Assembly: GCA_964495095.1 (NCBI GenBank)
Contig: CAZBUH010000005.1
Span: 1-36,605 of the forward strand
Direction: 5' to 3'
Length of the DNA stretch: 36,605 nt
From: CAZBUH01 sp964495095
GTDB lineage: Bacteria > Bacillota > Clostridia > Oscillospirales > Oscillospiraceae
Below the pieces are notes generated by a model. The model was not told the origin of the DNA. It worked only from the letters and a program-made list of their open reading frames with translations, and ran no database searches. A program made the position numbers and the translations under genes. Below, one piece after another: positions 29,481-36,605 of this stretch (position 1 is the stretch's first letter; each line of letters opens with the position of its first letter).

Positions 29481-31322
29481 TTACTTTACATCCATTGTGC
29501 GCATGGCGTTCAGTATCGCTATCACCGCAACGCCCACGTCGGCAAAAACCGCCTCCCACATAGTTGCCACGCCGATGGCGCCCAGCACAAGCACTATGCC
29601 CTTTACCGCCAGTGCGAAAACTATATTCTGCTTTACGATACGCACCGTTTTCCGGGCGATTTTCATGGCCGTAAGGAGCTTTTTCGGGTCGTCGTCCATA
29701 AGCACCACGTCCGCCGCCTCTATGGCGGCGTCGGAGCCCATGCTGCCCATTGCCACGCCCACATCGGACCTGGCCAGCACAGGGGCGTCGTTTATGCCGT
29801 CGCCCACAAAGGCCGTCTTTGCCTGGTTTTCGTTTCCTATCCTCTCAAGGCACTCCACCTTGTTCTGGGGCAGAAGCTCCGCCTCAAAGCGGTCCACGCC
29901 AAGCTCCATTGCGACGGCGGCCGCCGTCTCCTTCCGGTCGCCGGTGAGCATCACGGTCTGAACCCCCAGGGCCCTAAGTCCGGCCACAGTCCCGGCGGAG
30001 GTTGCCTTCAGGCCGTCGGCCACCAATATGCTGCCCATATACTCCCCGTCCCGGGCTATGTATACCACCGTACCGGCCCCGGCGTACTCCTCTACGGAGA
30101 CGTTTTCCATAAGTCCGGCGTTTCCGGCCAGCACCTGTCTGCCGTCCAGCTTTACCTGCAGGCCCCGGCCGGGCACCTCCCGGATCTCGGACAGGCGCTC
30201 CGGGTCGATTTCGCCTGAATATGCCTCGCAGATCGACCTTGCTATGGGATGGCCGGAGCAACTCTCCGCCATGGCTGCAATCTCCAGAAGCTCATCCTCC
30301 GTGCAGCCTGCAGGGTGGATTTCACGCACTGTGAATTTGCCCTCGGTGAGGGTTCCGGTCTTGTCAAAGACCACCGTCTTAACATCACGAAGCGCCTCAA
30401 GATAGTTGCCGCCCTTTACAAGTATACCGTGGCGGGACGCGGCGCCGATGCCTCCGAAAAAGCTCATTGGCACCGATATCACCAGCGCGCACGGGCAGGA
30501 TATTACAAGAAACGTACAGGCGCGCCTTATCCACTCCCCCCAGCCTCCGCCGGACACAAGAGGCGGCAAAACCGCCAGTATGACGGCGCAGATAACCACC
30601 GCGGGCGTGTAATATTTGGCGAATTTCGTAATGAAATTTTCCGTCCTTGCCTTTTTTGCCGAGGCGTTCTCCACAAGCTCCAGGATTCGGGACACGGTTG
30701 AGTTTTCAAACTCGCTTGTGACCTGCACGCGCAGAAGCCCCTGGCCGTTTACGCATCCGCTTATAACGCTGTCGCCGGCCGATACGCCTCTGGGCACCGA
30801 CTCGCCCGTAAGGGCGGAGGTATCCACCATTGAGCTGCCTGTAAGAACCACCCCGTCAAGGGGTATGCGCTCTCCCGGCTTTACCACAATGACCTCGCCC
30901 AGAGCCACCTCATCCGGGTCCAGCCGCTCTATCCCGCTCTCACGCTCAACATTGGCAAACTCCGGGGTTATGTCCATAAGGTCGGATATATTCTGGCGGG
31001 AACGGTTTACGGCATAGCTCTGGAAAAGCTCTCCCACCTGGTAGAAAAGCATCACTCCCACAGCCTCGGAAAATTCACTTGTGCCGAAGGCGCCGATGGA
31101 GGCCACTACCATAAGGAAATTTTCGTCAAAAATTTGTCCGTGGGATATATTGCGTATGGCCTTCCACAGAATATCCCAGCCCACGGTGAAATACGGTACG
31201 GCATATATGAGCACCCTTATATACCAGTGCGCCTCTGTAAGATGGTTCGCCGTCAGCGCTCCGGCATACAGCACTGCTGAAATTATTATTCTTAACAGGG
31301 TAAGCTTCTGCTTTCGGTTCAA
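29481..31322 (-). CDS. P1B-type heavy-metal efflux ATPase (CadA/ZntA-like)
   Basis: ATP-driven exporter of Zn2+/Cd2+/Pb2+ by motif. With the chosen start it has 613 residues: TGES at 172-175, the membrane metal site CPC at 276-278, the phosphorylation motif DKTGT from Asp320, the HP locus SGHP around His358, and GDGIND near the C-terminus. There is no N-terminal HMA domain; that domain is encoded separately just upstream. I place the start at TTG 31322, with GGGAG 10 bases upstream and directly after the HMA gene; a GTG at 31382 would overlap the HMA gene by 40 bases. The ArsR-type gene upstream suggests metal-induced expression. Confidence 0.93.
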   Translation of the reverse strand: MNRKQKLTLLRIIISAVLYAGALTANHLTEAHWYIRVLIYAVPYFTVGWDILWKAIRNISHGQIFDENFLMVVASIGAFGTSEFSEAVGVMLFYQVGELFQSYAVNRSRQNISDLMDITPEFANVERESGIERLDPDEVALGEVIVVKPGERIPLDGVVLTGSSMVDTSALTGESVPRGVSAGDSVISGCVNGQGLLRVQVTSEFENSTVSRILELVENASAKKARTENFITKFAKYYTPAVVICAVILAVLPPLVSGGGWGEWIRRACTFLVISCPCALVISVPMSFFGGIGAASRHGILVKGGNYLEALRDVKTVVFDKTGTLTEGKFTVREIHPAGCTEDELLEIAAMAESCSGHPIARSICEAYSGEIDPERLSEIREVPGRGLQVKLDGRQVLAGNAGLMENVSVEEYAGAGTVVYIARDGEYMGSILVADGLKATSAGTVAGLRALGVQTVMLTGDRKETAAAVAMELGVDRFEAELLPQNKVECLERIGNENQAKTAFVGDGINDAPVLARSDVGVAMGSMGSDAAIEAADVVLMDDDPKKLLTAMKIARKTVRIVKQNIVFALAVKGIVLVLGAIGVATMWEAVFADVGVAVIAILNAMRTMDVK

Positions 31323-31342
31323 TCCTTCATCGCTCCCAAACT

Positions 31343-31561
31343 CTACATTACAATGGTGCAGTCCGGCTCCACCTTCCTGCACACAGCCTGCACCTGCTTC
31401 ATAATATCGTCAAACCGGGCGTCGTCCGCCTCCACGGTCATTTTCTGAGTCATAAAGCTCACGGTGGCGTCGGTAACGCCGTCTATTTTCTTTATCGCCT
31501 CTTCCATCTTCGCGGCGCAGTTGGCGCAGTCCAAATCGATAAGCTTAAATTTTTTCTTCAT
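31343..31561 (-). CDS. Free-standing HMA-domain metal-binding protein
   Basis: A 72-residue single HMA (ferredoxin-like) domain with the metal-binding motif DCANCAAK at residues 11-18. In relatives this domain is usually fused to the N-terminus of the ATPase, or acts as a soluble chaperone delivering metal to it. Asp before the first Cys is a feature of Zn/Cd/Pb-type HMA domains. A GGGAGGT ribosome site precedes the ATG. Its stop lies 20 bases before the ATPase TTG start. Confidence 0.93.
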   Translation of the reverse strand: MKKKFKLIDLDCANCAAKMEEAIKKIDGVTDATVSFMTQKMTVEADDARFDDIMKQVQAVCRKVEPDCTIVM

Positions 31562-31667
31562 TTTAAATTACCTCCCGCCATTTTTATGGTCTTAATATAA
31601 TTTTTAGCTTACAGCCCCCGATACCGGGCGCAAGCCGGCAAATGCAAAATCCCTGCCGGGAAAAGCA

Positions 31668-32036
31668 TTACTCCCGTATATGTTCCATGCCCTGGTGAAT
31701 GACCGACGCCACATGGTCGTCGTCAAGAGAATAAAACACGGTTTTCCCATCCCTGCGGTTTTTTACCAGCCGGGCCTGCTTCAGCACCCGGAGCTGGTGT
31801 GATATGGCCGACTGGTTCATGCCCAGGAGCTGGGCTATGTCGCAGACGCACATCTCCGACTCCAGCAGCACATACAGTATCTTGATCCTGGTGGAATCGC
31901 CGAACACCTTAAAAAGCTCCGCCAAATCAAAAAGCTCATCCTCAGGCGGCATCTTTTCCATCACGGCTTTCACCACATCGCCGTGCACCTGATAAAATTC
32001 GCAGCACTCCGCTCCCTGTTCGTGCATCATTTTCAC
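31668..32036 (-). CDS. ArsR/SmtB-family metal-sensing repressor (CadC-like)
   Basis: Winged-helix repressor of 122 residues that leaves DNA on metal binding. Helix 3 carries the CadC-type motif CVCD (Cys63, Cys65, Asp66), with a Cys11-Cys12 pair at the N-terminus that could complete an alpha-3N site for Cd/Pb/Zn. The C-terminal helix has Asp106, His108, His119 and Glu122, an exact DxH-x10-HxxE alpha-5 zinc site. Having both sites is the CadC plan. It heads the operon with the HMA protein and the P1B ATPase, behind a consensus promoter and a perfect ArsR-type dyad. Confidence 0.94.
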   Translation of the reverse strand: MKMMHEQGAECCEFYQVHGDVVKAVMEKMPPEDELFDLAELFKVFGDSTRIKILYVLLESEMCVCDIAQLLGMNQSAISHQLRVLKQARLVKNRRDGKTVFYSLDDDHVASVIHQGMEHIRE

Positions 32037-32046
32037 TCCTTTTCAT

Positions 32047-32062
32047 ATGAACAACTGTTCAT
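32047..32062 (-). promoter_or_regulatory. ArsR-type operator
   Basis: ATGAACA-AC-TGTTCAT, a perfect 7-2-7 dyad 7 bp downstream of the -10, of the type bound by ArsR/SmtB repressors in Gram-positive bacteria. Confidence 0.88.
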
Positions 32063-32069
32063 GTTTTGA

Positions 32070-32098
32070 ATTATATACCTGCGCGTAATATGTGTCAA
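32070..32098 (-). promoter_or_regulatory. Consensus promoter of the metal-efflux operon
   Basis: On the minus strand TTGACA (32093-32098), 17 bp, TATAAT (32070-32075): a perfect sigma-A promoter, the same design as the fur operon. Confidence 0.92.
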
Positions 32099-32120
32099 CA
32101 GATCCGGAGAAAAATTTTTC

Positions 32121-32164
32121 AAAAAAATTTCAGCCCCGGAGGGCCCGCAAAAATCCCCCGGGGC
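32121..32164 (-). terminator. Terminator of the nucleoside phosphorylase gene
   Basis: On the minus strand GCCCCGG / CCGGGGC closes an 18-base loop that holds a further small stem, and a run of seven T follows after a few bases. It shields the ArsR promoter just downstream. Confidence 0.75.
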
Positions 32165-32174
32165 CGAAAACCGC

Positions 32175-32936
32175 CTATTTCCTGTCCTGAAGTATCAGCC
32201 GGCGCAGCGCCTCCACGCCTACGCGCACGGCTTTCTCCGTATCCATTGCATCCGGCTCGGAAAATCCCGCCGCTTTCCGCTCCTGGTTCCAGATAACGTG
32301 GAAAACCGCACCGCACCGGAGGTTCAGGGCCGCAGCTGCGGTGAAAAGCGCCGCCGACTCCATTTCACTTGCCAGCACCCCAAGGCGCTTCCATGCCTCC
32401 CATTTATAGCATAGCTCACCGGCCACGGGCATCCTGTCCGGGCTGTGCTGGCCGTAAAAGGAGTCCTTGCACTGGCACACCCCCGCGTGCCAGGCGCAGC
32501 CCAGGCTTCTTGCGGCGTCTGCAAGGGCCTCCGTCACCTGGAAATCCGGCACCGCCGGATATTCGATGGGCGCGTATTCCCGGCTGGTGCCCTCATGCCG
32601 GACGGCCCCGGTGGCTATGACGCAGTCGCCGCTTTTCACCTTCATATTGATTCCCCCGCAGGTGCCCACACGGATAAAGGTGTCCGCGCCGGCAGCCGCA
32701 AGCTCCTCCATGGCGATGGCCGCCGACGGGCCGCCGATACCCGTTGAGGTCACGGATACCTTTTCCCCCTCGAGGGTGCCGGTATATGTGGTAAACTCCC
32801 TGTTTTGCGCCACCTTTACAGGGTTTTCAAAAAACGCCGCTATTTTCTCGCACCTGCCCGGATCCCCCGGCAGAATACAGTAGCGACCCACGTCCCCGGA
32901 CCAGCACTGGATGTGATACTGGATGTTCCCGCTCAT
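32175..32936 (-). CDS. Uridine phosphorylase-like nucleoside phosphorylase
   Basis: Phosphorolysis of nucleosides to base and ribose 1-phosphate; uridine is the likely substrate. The 253-residue NP-1 family protein shows the phosphate-site starts CILPGDPGR and SVTSTGIGGPS, then RVGTCGGIN, and the ribose/phosphate Glu-Met-Glu motif ASEMESAA. The start is the ATG at 32936, behind GGAAGGTGG; the longer frame overlaps this site. It is monocistronic. A cre-like sequence lies upstream, so carbon catabolite control is possible. Purine nucleoside phosphorylase (DeoD) is the alternative. Confidence 0.88.
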   Translation of the reverse strand: MSGNIQYHIQCWSGDVGRYCILPGDPGRCEKIAAFFENPVKVAQNREFTTYTGTLEGEKVSVTSTGIGGPSAAIAMEELAAAGADTFIRVGTCGGINMKVKSGDCVIATGAVRHEGTSREYAPIEYPAVPDFQVTEALADAARSLGCAWHAGVCQCKDSFYGQHSPDRMPVAGELCYKWEAWKRLGVLASEMESAALFTAAAALNLRCGAVFHVIWNQERKAAGFSEPDAMDTEKAVRVGVEALRRLILQDRK

Positions 32937-32984
32937 ATAAACCCACCTTCCTGATTTATCCAAACATCGGTTTTGTTACTGTTT

Positions 32985-32998
32985 TGTAAGCGCTTTGT
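32985..32998. promoter_or_regulatory. cre-like site between divergent genes
   Basis: TGTAAGCGCTTTGT agrees with the degenerate CcpA cre consensus except at its last two bases. It lies 50 bp before the nucleoside phosphorylase gene and 90 bp before the divergent exported-protein gene. Confidence 0.4.
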
Positions 32999-33089
32999 TG
33001 TTGCGCTGTTTGTAAACATATATTATTATAATAGACAATGGGTAGATTGTAGGTACATTTTGATAAGCCTTACACAAGGGGATGACAAC

Positions 33090-33698
33090 GTGAAAAAGTT
33101 CCTTATCGGTCTTCTTTCAGGCTTTATAATAGCGGCGGGCGTATCCGCAGCCCTTTATTTTACGCTCGAGCCCGGCGCAGACAAAGGCCGCAGGGCAGAC
33201 CAGAATCTTCTGGACGCCGCTATTGAGGCTGCAAACTGTATAAGCCTCCGGGATTACGAGGGGCTGAGCAAGATGGTGCACCCGGAATACGGCGTGGTAT
33301 TTTCGCCCTACTCCAACATCAGCCTGGCCAGCGACAAATGCTTTACACCGTCCCAGGTGGCCGCCTTCGGCAGCGACTCCGCCTCATATGTCTGGGGCAC
33401 CTACGACGGCTCCGGGGAGCCTATAGAAATGACTCCGGCGGATTATTTTAACACTTTCGTCTACAACGCAAATTACGCCTCCGCCCCCGTTTTGGGGATT
33501 AACTACATCGTAAAGTACGGAAATTCGCTGGAAAACGTCTCTGATGTTTTCCCCGACGGGCTTTTTGTGGATTTCCACTTCCCGGCGCTCTCGGATAACC
33601 TTGAGGGGGCCGACTGGTGTACTCTGCGCCTTGTTTTCGAGGAGTACGACGGCGTCCTTATGCTCACCGCCGTAATTCACTGCCAGATGACCGTGTAA
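33090..33698 (+). CDS. Exported protein of unknown function
   Basis: A 202-residue protein with a signal-anchor or signal peptide (KKFLIGLLSGFIIAAGVSAA) and no lipobox. The rest (HPEYGVVFSPYSNIS..., WGTYDGSGEPI, DWCTLRLVFEEYDGVLMLTAVIH) resembles a family of Bacillus/Clostridia exported proteins that I recall only as uncharacterised. The start is GTG at 33090 with AAGGGGA 7 bases upstream; the longer frame from 32973 covers the intergenic control region. A TATAAT at 33027-33032 may be its -10. It ends 1 bp from the convergent AlkD-like gene. Confidence 0.75.
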   Translation: MKKFLIGLLSGFIIAAGVSAALYFTLEPGADKGRRADQNLLDAAIEAANCISLRDYEGLSKMVHPEYGVVFSPYSNISLASDKCFTPSQVAAFGSDSASYVWGTYDGSGEPIEMTPADYFNTFVYNANYASAPVLGINYIVKYGNSLENVSDVFPDGLFVDFHFPALSDNLEGADWCTLRLVFEEYDGVLMLTAVIHCQMTV

Positions 33699-33699
33699 A

Positions 33700-34380
33700 T
33701 CATCTTTTCAGAGTTCTCAGGTAGTCCTTTGTCTCCTGGCTTATGCGCCGGCTCTCCACAGCCTTCTGAATGGCCTTGTTGTGGCACCATTTATCCAGCC
33801 TGCCGCCCTCTAAAATTTTTATGGCCGCATCGTACTGTTTGCACAGGGCCGCGGCGAAATACCAGGCGATCATCATATTCACGTAATATTCCTCGGATTT
33901 TATCCCGGCCACAAGCTCCGCCATTTCCGGCCTGAAATTTTCGTCCAGATAAAAGGTCATGAGCATCTCTATTCCAAACCGGACGGTATATGTCTCGCCG
34001 GAAGCCGTCCAACGGAGTATGCGCCTGTAAAGCTCCGGAAGGTTTTTCCTGAAAGCCTTCGGCGACATCAGGTCGCAGGTAGCCCAGTTATCAATATAAG
34101 GCAGGAATTTTTCAGCAGCCTCCACCGCCTCGTCGAAGCTTTTCATAAGCCCGATGAGCGCGCCGTGGAGGTTGTTTTCATCATAGTACATGTGGGGCAG
34201 GCTGTTTAAGAAATCCTCCGCCTCCGGTGTGCCCGAAAGCTCCTTTGCCAGCCTCCGGATATCCGGCGTCCGCACTCCTATGACACGCTCCGGCTCCACC
34301 GTCGGCATAAGCCGGCAGTGAAACTCCTTATACTCCCTGTCCTGCAATTTAAAAAGCTCCGCCCTGATTTTTTCACTCAC
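33700..34380 (-). CDS. AlkD-like DNA alkylation repair protein
   Basis: HEAT-repeat protein of the AlkD group, 226 residues; characterised AlkD removes N3- and N7-alkylpurines without base flipping. Typical stretches are GVRTPDIRRLAKEL, YYDENNLHGALIGL, DNWATCDLMSPKAF, MMIAWYFAAAL and the C-terminal HNKAIQKAVESRRIS. The start is GTG at 34380, overlapping the cca stop by 8 bp with a GGGAGGCGG ribosome site inside cca, so it is translated with cca. The catalytic Asp/Trp positions were not verified by alignment. Confidence 0.9.
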   Translation of the reverse strand: MSEKIRAELFKLQDREYKEFHCRLMPTVEPERVIGVRTPDIRRLAKELSGTPEAEDFLNSLPHMYYDENNLHGALIGLMKSFDEAVEAAEKFLPYIDNWATCDLMSPKAFRKNLPELYRRILRWTASGETYTVRFGIEMLMTFYLDENFRPEMAELVAGIKSEEYYVNMMIAWYFAAALCKQYDAAIKILEGGRLDKWCHNKAIQKAVESRRISQETKDYLRTLKR

Positions 34381-35704
34381 GTTCTCCGCCTCCCTTTACA
34401 GCCCTTAAAAGCTCCGGGCGGCTGTTCCTCAGCTCCCCCGAAAGCACCAAATCAAAAAGTCTCTTAAGCTCCCGGCCCACCTGCGGCCCCGGCGGTATTC
34501 CGGCCTCCAGCAAATCCCTGCCGTTTATCTCCAAATCCCTGAGCGAGAGGCAGTCCGCCTCCCTCAGTACCTTTTCCAAAAGGGCCTCGCCGTCCCTCAC
34601 CAGGGGCAGCGCGTCTGCATACCGCCCCTGGCCTCCGGCGTCGGCAAGGTGCATTTTCAAAATGTCCCGAATATTTTCAGGGCCCAATTTGGCAATTTGG
34701 CGCCTCATGGCCTTTTCATTTTCCGGTATGGGCATATCGTGCTGCGCCACAAGGAGCGTGACCCGCTCCCTCACCTGGTTTGAGGCCCTGAGCCGCCGCA
34801 TTATCTCCTCAGCCATCCGGGCGCCCTCCTGCTGATGGCCGTAGAAATGGCCCACTCCCTCAGCATCCAGCGAAAAGGTTTTCGGCTTTCCCACATCGTG
34901 GAGCATTACCGCCAACCGGAGCACGCCGTCTGGCTCCGCCGCGTCCACTGCCCTGCACGTGTGCTCCCACAGGTCATAGATATGGTGGGAATTTTTCTGG
35001 TCGAAGCCAAACATGGGCCGAAGCTCGGGAATTATAACTGCGAAAACCTCTCTGAATTCCATAAGCAGCCTGCCCGGCGTCCTGCCTGCAAGAAAGCCCA
35101 GAAGCTCCGAAAGCACCCGCTCCGCCGCTATTTTACTCAAAAGCTCCCGGCAGCCCAGCAGGGCCCCGGCTGTCTTTTCTTCAATTGTAAACCCATATAC
35201 AGAGGCGAAGCGCAGCGCCCGCATTATGCGGAGCGCATCCTCCGAAAAGCGCTTTTCCGGCTGGCCTACGCAGCGGATAAGTCCCTTTTTAAGGTCCTCC
35301 CGGCCGCCGAAAATATCCAAAAGCCCTCTTTCGGGGCTGTAGGCCATGGCGTTTACCGTAAAATCCCGGCGGCTCAAATCCTCCCTCACGTCACCGACAA
35401 AGGACACAAAATCGGGCCTGCGGCTGTCGCTGTAGCCGCCCTCGGTGCGGTAGGTGGTCACCTCCACCGGCTGGCCGTCCACAATAGCTGTTACGGTGCC
35501 GTGCTTTATGCCAGTCTCTATCACCCGGAAGTCCGAGAGGCATTTTTTGCTCTCCTCCGGCCTTGCGGAGGTACACACGTCCCAGTCGTGGGGCTCCGTG
35601 CCGATAAGGCTGTCCCTCACGCAGCCGCCTACGGCCCACGCCTCATATCCGCATCTCTCCAAAGCGTCCATAACAGCCCTGGGCCGGGCCGGGATATCCA
35701 GCAT
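34373..35704 (-). CDS. cca: CCA-adding tRNA nucleotidyltransferase
   Basis: Adds or repairs the 3' CCA end of tRNAs. The 443-residue class II nucleotidyltransferase has the nucleotide-binding start WAVGGCVRDSLIG and the catalytic carboxylates DWD (40-42), the RRDFTVNAMA motif, and a central HD domain (HTCRAVD...MLHDVGKP). I place the start at ATG 35704 with AGGGAGG 8 bases upstream. The GTG 12 codons earlier is unlikely because it sits on a TATAAT (35729-35734) that is probably the gene's -10. Poly(A) polymerase is a less likely alternative. The HD domain is typical of Gram-positive enzymes that also repair tRNA ends. Confidence 0.93.
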   Translation of the reverse strand: MLDIPARPRAVMDALERCGYEAWAVGGCVRDSLIGTEPHDWDVCTSARPEESKKCLSDFRVIETGIKHGTVTAIVDGQPVEVTTYRTEGGYSDSRRPDFVSFVGDVREDLSRRDFTVNAMAYSPERGLLDIFGGREDLKKGLIRCVGQPEKRFSEDALRIMRALRFASVYGFTIEEKTAGALLGCRELLSKIAAERVLSELLGFLAGRTPGRLLMEFREVFAVIIPELRPMFGFDQKNSHHIYDLWEHTCRAVDAAEPDGVLRLAVMLHDVGKPKTFSLDAEGVGHFYGHQQEGARMAEEIMRRLRASNQVRERVTLLVAQHDMPIPENEKAMRRQIAKLGPENIRDILKMHLADAGGQGRYADALPLVRDGEALLEKVLREADCLSLRDLEINGRDLLEAGIPPGPQVGRELKRLFDLVLSGELRNSRPELLRAVKGGGERE

Positions 35705-35728
35705 TCTCTCCGCCTCCCTTTTTGGGAT

Positions 35729-35757
35729 ATTATACTCCACAGCCGGTGAAAAGTACA
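35729..35757 (-). promoter_or_regulatory. Candidate cca-alkD promoter
   Basis: Perfect TATAAT (35729-35734 on the minus strand) with a weak TGTACT 17 bp upstream. It lies inside the longest cca reading frame, supporting the shorter start. Confidence 0.5.
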
Positions 35758-35816
35758 GCGGAAAGGATACTCCGCATTTTTTCGCAAAAAAGTAAGGCGG
35801 GCATTTCTGCGGGTAT

Positions 35817-35887
35817 CCGTAAAACAGTAATAAAAAATGAACGGCAATTGCCGTACATGATCGGTTACAAATTAAACGGTTTTACGG
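35817..35887. repeat. Nested dyads before the DUF6061 gene
   Basis: CCGTAAAAC (35817-35825) and GTTTTACGG (35879-35887) are perfect 9-bp inverted repeats. Between them is a perfect 14-bp palindrome ACGGCAATTGCCGT (35841-35854). The right arm touches the ribosome site of the next gene. It may be a regulatory leader or a trace of an element end. Confidence 0.6.
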
Positions 35888-35897
35888 AGGTATCGCC

Positions 35898-36155
35898 ATG
35901 AAACGGCTAACATCTTGTGAGTTCAATATCGACACCGGCTGCGTGGAAATCCAATACTCCGATGGGAGTACGCTTGCCATCGACTGCACCGCCGTGGAGA
36001 ACAGCATCGAAACGACGATGAATCAGCGGTCAGAGATGGACTGGCTGATTTACAATGCGCCTCTGGAATACGCAGAAATGGTGCTGAACGGCGAGCTGGA
36101 GGGCTACCTCAAGCGGGTATCCGGCCCGTACAGCGGCATCGGTTGGGATTCATAA
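35898..36155 (+). CDS. DUF6061-family small protein
   Basis: Acidic 85-residue protein recognised as DUF6061 (NIDTGCVEIQYSDGSTLAID, then MDWLIYNAPLEYAEMVLNGELEGYL). Such genes are common in gut Clostridia and are often carried on integrative elements; no function is established. An ACGGAGG ribosome site precedes the ATG, and a hairpin terminator follows. The IS remnant next to it fits an accessory region. Confidence 0.85.
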   Translation: MKRLTSCEFNIDTGCVEIQYSDGSTLAIDCTAVENSIETTMNQRSEMDWLIYNAPLEYAEMVLNGELEGYLKRVSGPYSGIGWDS

Positions 36156-36167
36156 GAAACACGAAGT

Positions 36168-36215
36168 GCCCATCCCGGTCTTGCAGAAATGCTTGACCTG
36201 GGCGGGCGCTTTTTT
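36168..36215 (+). terminator. Terminator of the DUF6061 gene
   Basis: An imperfect long stem (GCCCATCCCGGTC with GACCTGGGCGGGC, apex GCAGAAATGC) is followed by CTTTTTT. Confidence 0.75.
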
Positions 36216-36292
36216 GCGTTTATGGCTTAACGATTCGATACCCCCATTTGCTGCGGAATGGCCGTCACTTGAAGGTACTGTTGACAAAGGGG

Positions 36293-36323
36293 AAAAACAA
36301 GCGCCGGCCTCAAAAGCCGGCGC
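36293..36323 (-). terminator. Terminator downstream of the transposase remnant
   Basis: GCGCCGGC / GCCGGCGC, a perfect 8-bp stem with a 7-base loop, and TTGTTTTT on the minus strand. It may mark the end of the old insertion sequence transcript. Between 36324 and 36386 I see nothing else. Confidence 0.85.
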
Positions 36324-36386
36324 CGCAAGCCTGTAAAAATCATTAATATTCGATTCAGGTCCAATGCGTTCGCAGAAAGCAGACAA

Positions 36387-36605
36387 TTAATCAAGGTAGT
36401 AAAAGCCTTCCGGTTTCCCGGTACGCTTCATATAGCCGCAGTCCGGGTCTGTCGGGCTTTTCAGCACCTTCCTTTTTCGCACTGGCTTTTTCGTTCCCCT
36501 CGTTTTGGGCATGATCCCGTCCTGCTCTGCCTGGGCGTTGAGGCGCTGAATATATTCCGACGGCGTGTCCTCCACCCATATTTCTTCAACGATGTCGTTC
36601 CTGAC
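36387..36605 (-). pseudogene. IS1182-type transposase fragment, cut by window edge
   Basis: The minus-strand frame is open from the window edge to a stop at 36387 (73 residues visible). The stretch SPTDPDCGYMKRTGKPEGFY then YLD matches the middle of IS1182-family transposases, just before the region that normally continues with HRTVDGK and the catalytic core. The TAA directly after YLD truncates the protein, so this is probably a remnant. The basic KTRGTKKPVRKRKV linker before it is also typical. Whether the 5' part is intact cannot be seen. Confidence 0.75.

Noticed and set aside
36150..36386. 78-codon minus-strand frame after the transposase remnant
   Set aside because: It spans the terminators of both the transposase unit and the DUF6061 gene, so it is very unlikely to be coding.
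1..36605. CRISPR arrays, tRNA or rRNA genes, restriction or other defence systems
   Set aside because: No regularly spaced repeats, no tRNA-like cloverleaf and no defence-family protein was recognised anywhere in the window.

Overview
The window looks like chromosomal DNA of a spore-forming Clostridia, most likely a gut Oscillospirales-type bacterium. The supporting marks are the ctsR-mcsA-mcsB-clpC heat-shock operon, spmA-spmB spore maturation genes, an AbrB-type regulator with a Cys-pair tail, HPr with both His15 and Ser46, strong GGAGG ribosome sites, and a DUF6061 gene next to an IS1182-type transposase remnant. The genus is inference. I see no rRNA, tRNA, CRISPR array or intact prophage.

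Layout. 1-4700 (-): ctsR-mcsA-mcsB-clpC, with two CtsR boxes around the promoter. 4948-6769 (+): a small 2[4Fe-4S] ferredoxin, then trmN6-rsmI (tRNA and 16S rRNA methylation). 6920-7165 (-): abrB. 7335-10234 (+): spmA-spmB and a membrane-anchored HtrA protease. 10366-11268 (+): a two-gene phage-tail-like islet with a possible RNA switch in its leader. 11303-11475 (-): a possible frameshifted remnant. 11625-16300 (-): fruK-fruA-ptsH-ptsI, a whole fructose PTS including the general proteins. 16355-17756 (-): a two-gene unit of unknown function (Cys-rich protein and DUF6273-like protein).

17956-24640 is the most unusual block. A LysR regulator and a CocE/NonD-family hydrolase (-) diverge from a solute-binding lipoprotein with no permease and a second CocE/NonD paralog (+). 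The two hydrolases differ at active-site positions in a complementary way: the first keeps the nucleophile serine, while the second has His there. The second hydrolase gene has a near-consensus promoter whose -10 lies inside a 14-bp inverted repeat.

24732-26485: a candidate 48-aa membrane peptide, a CmpB-like membrane protein with a coiled-coil tail, and a short MecA-type ClpC adaptor. 26469-29342 (-): fur-znuA-znuC-znuB metal uptake under a consensus promoter with a Fur/Zur-like palindrome. 29481-32036 (-): a CadC-like ArsR repressor, a free HMA metallochaperone and a heavy-metal P1B ATPase, under a second consensus promoter with an ArsR-type operator. Uptake and efflux of divalent metals are therefore adjacent and separately regulated. 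32175-35704: a nucleoside phosphorylase, an exported protein of unknown function, an AlkD-like protein and CCA-adding enzyme. 35817-36605: DUF6061 protein behind nested dyads, and a transposase remnant running off the window.

Start sites were moved from the longest open frame wherever a ribosome site decided the matter; this is noted in each entry. Family assignments are from recognised motifs, without database searches.
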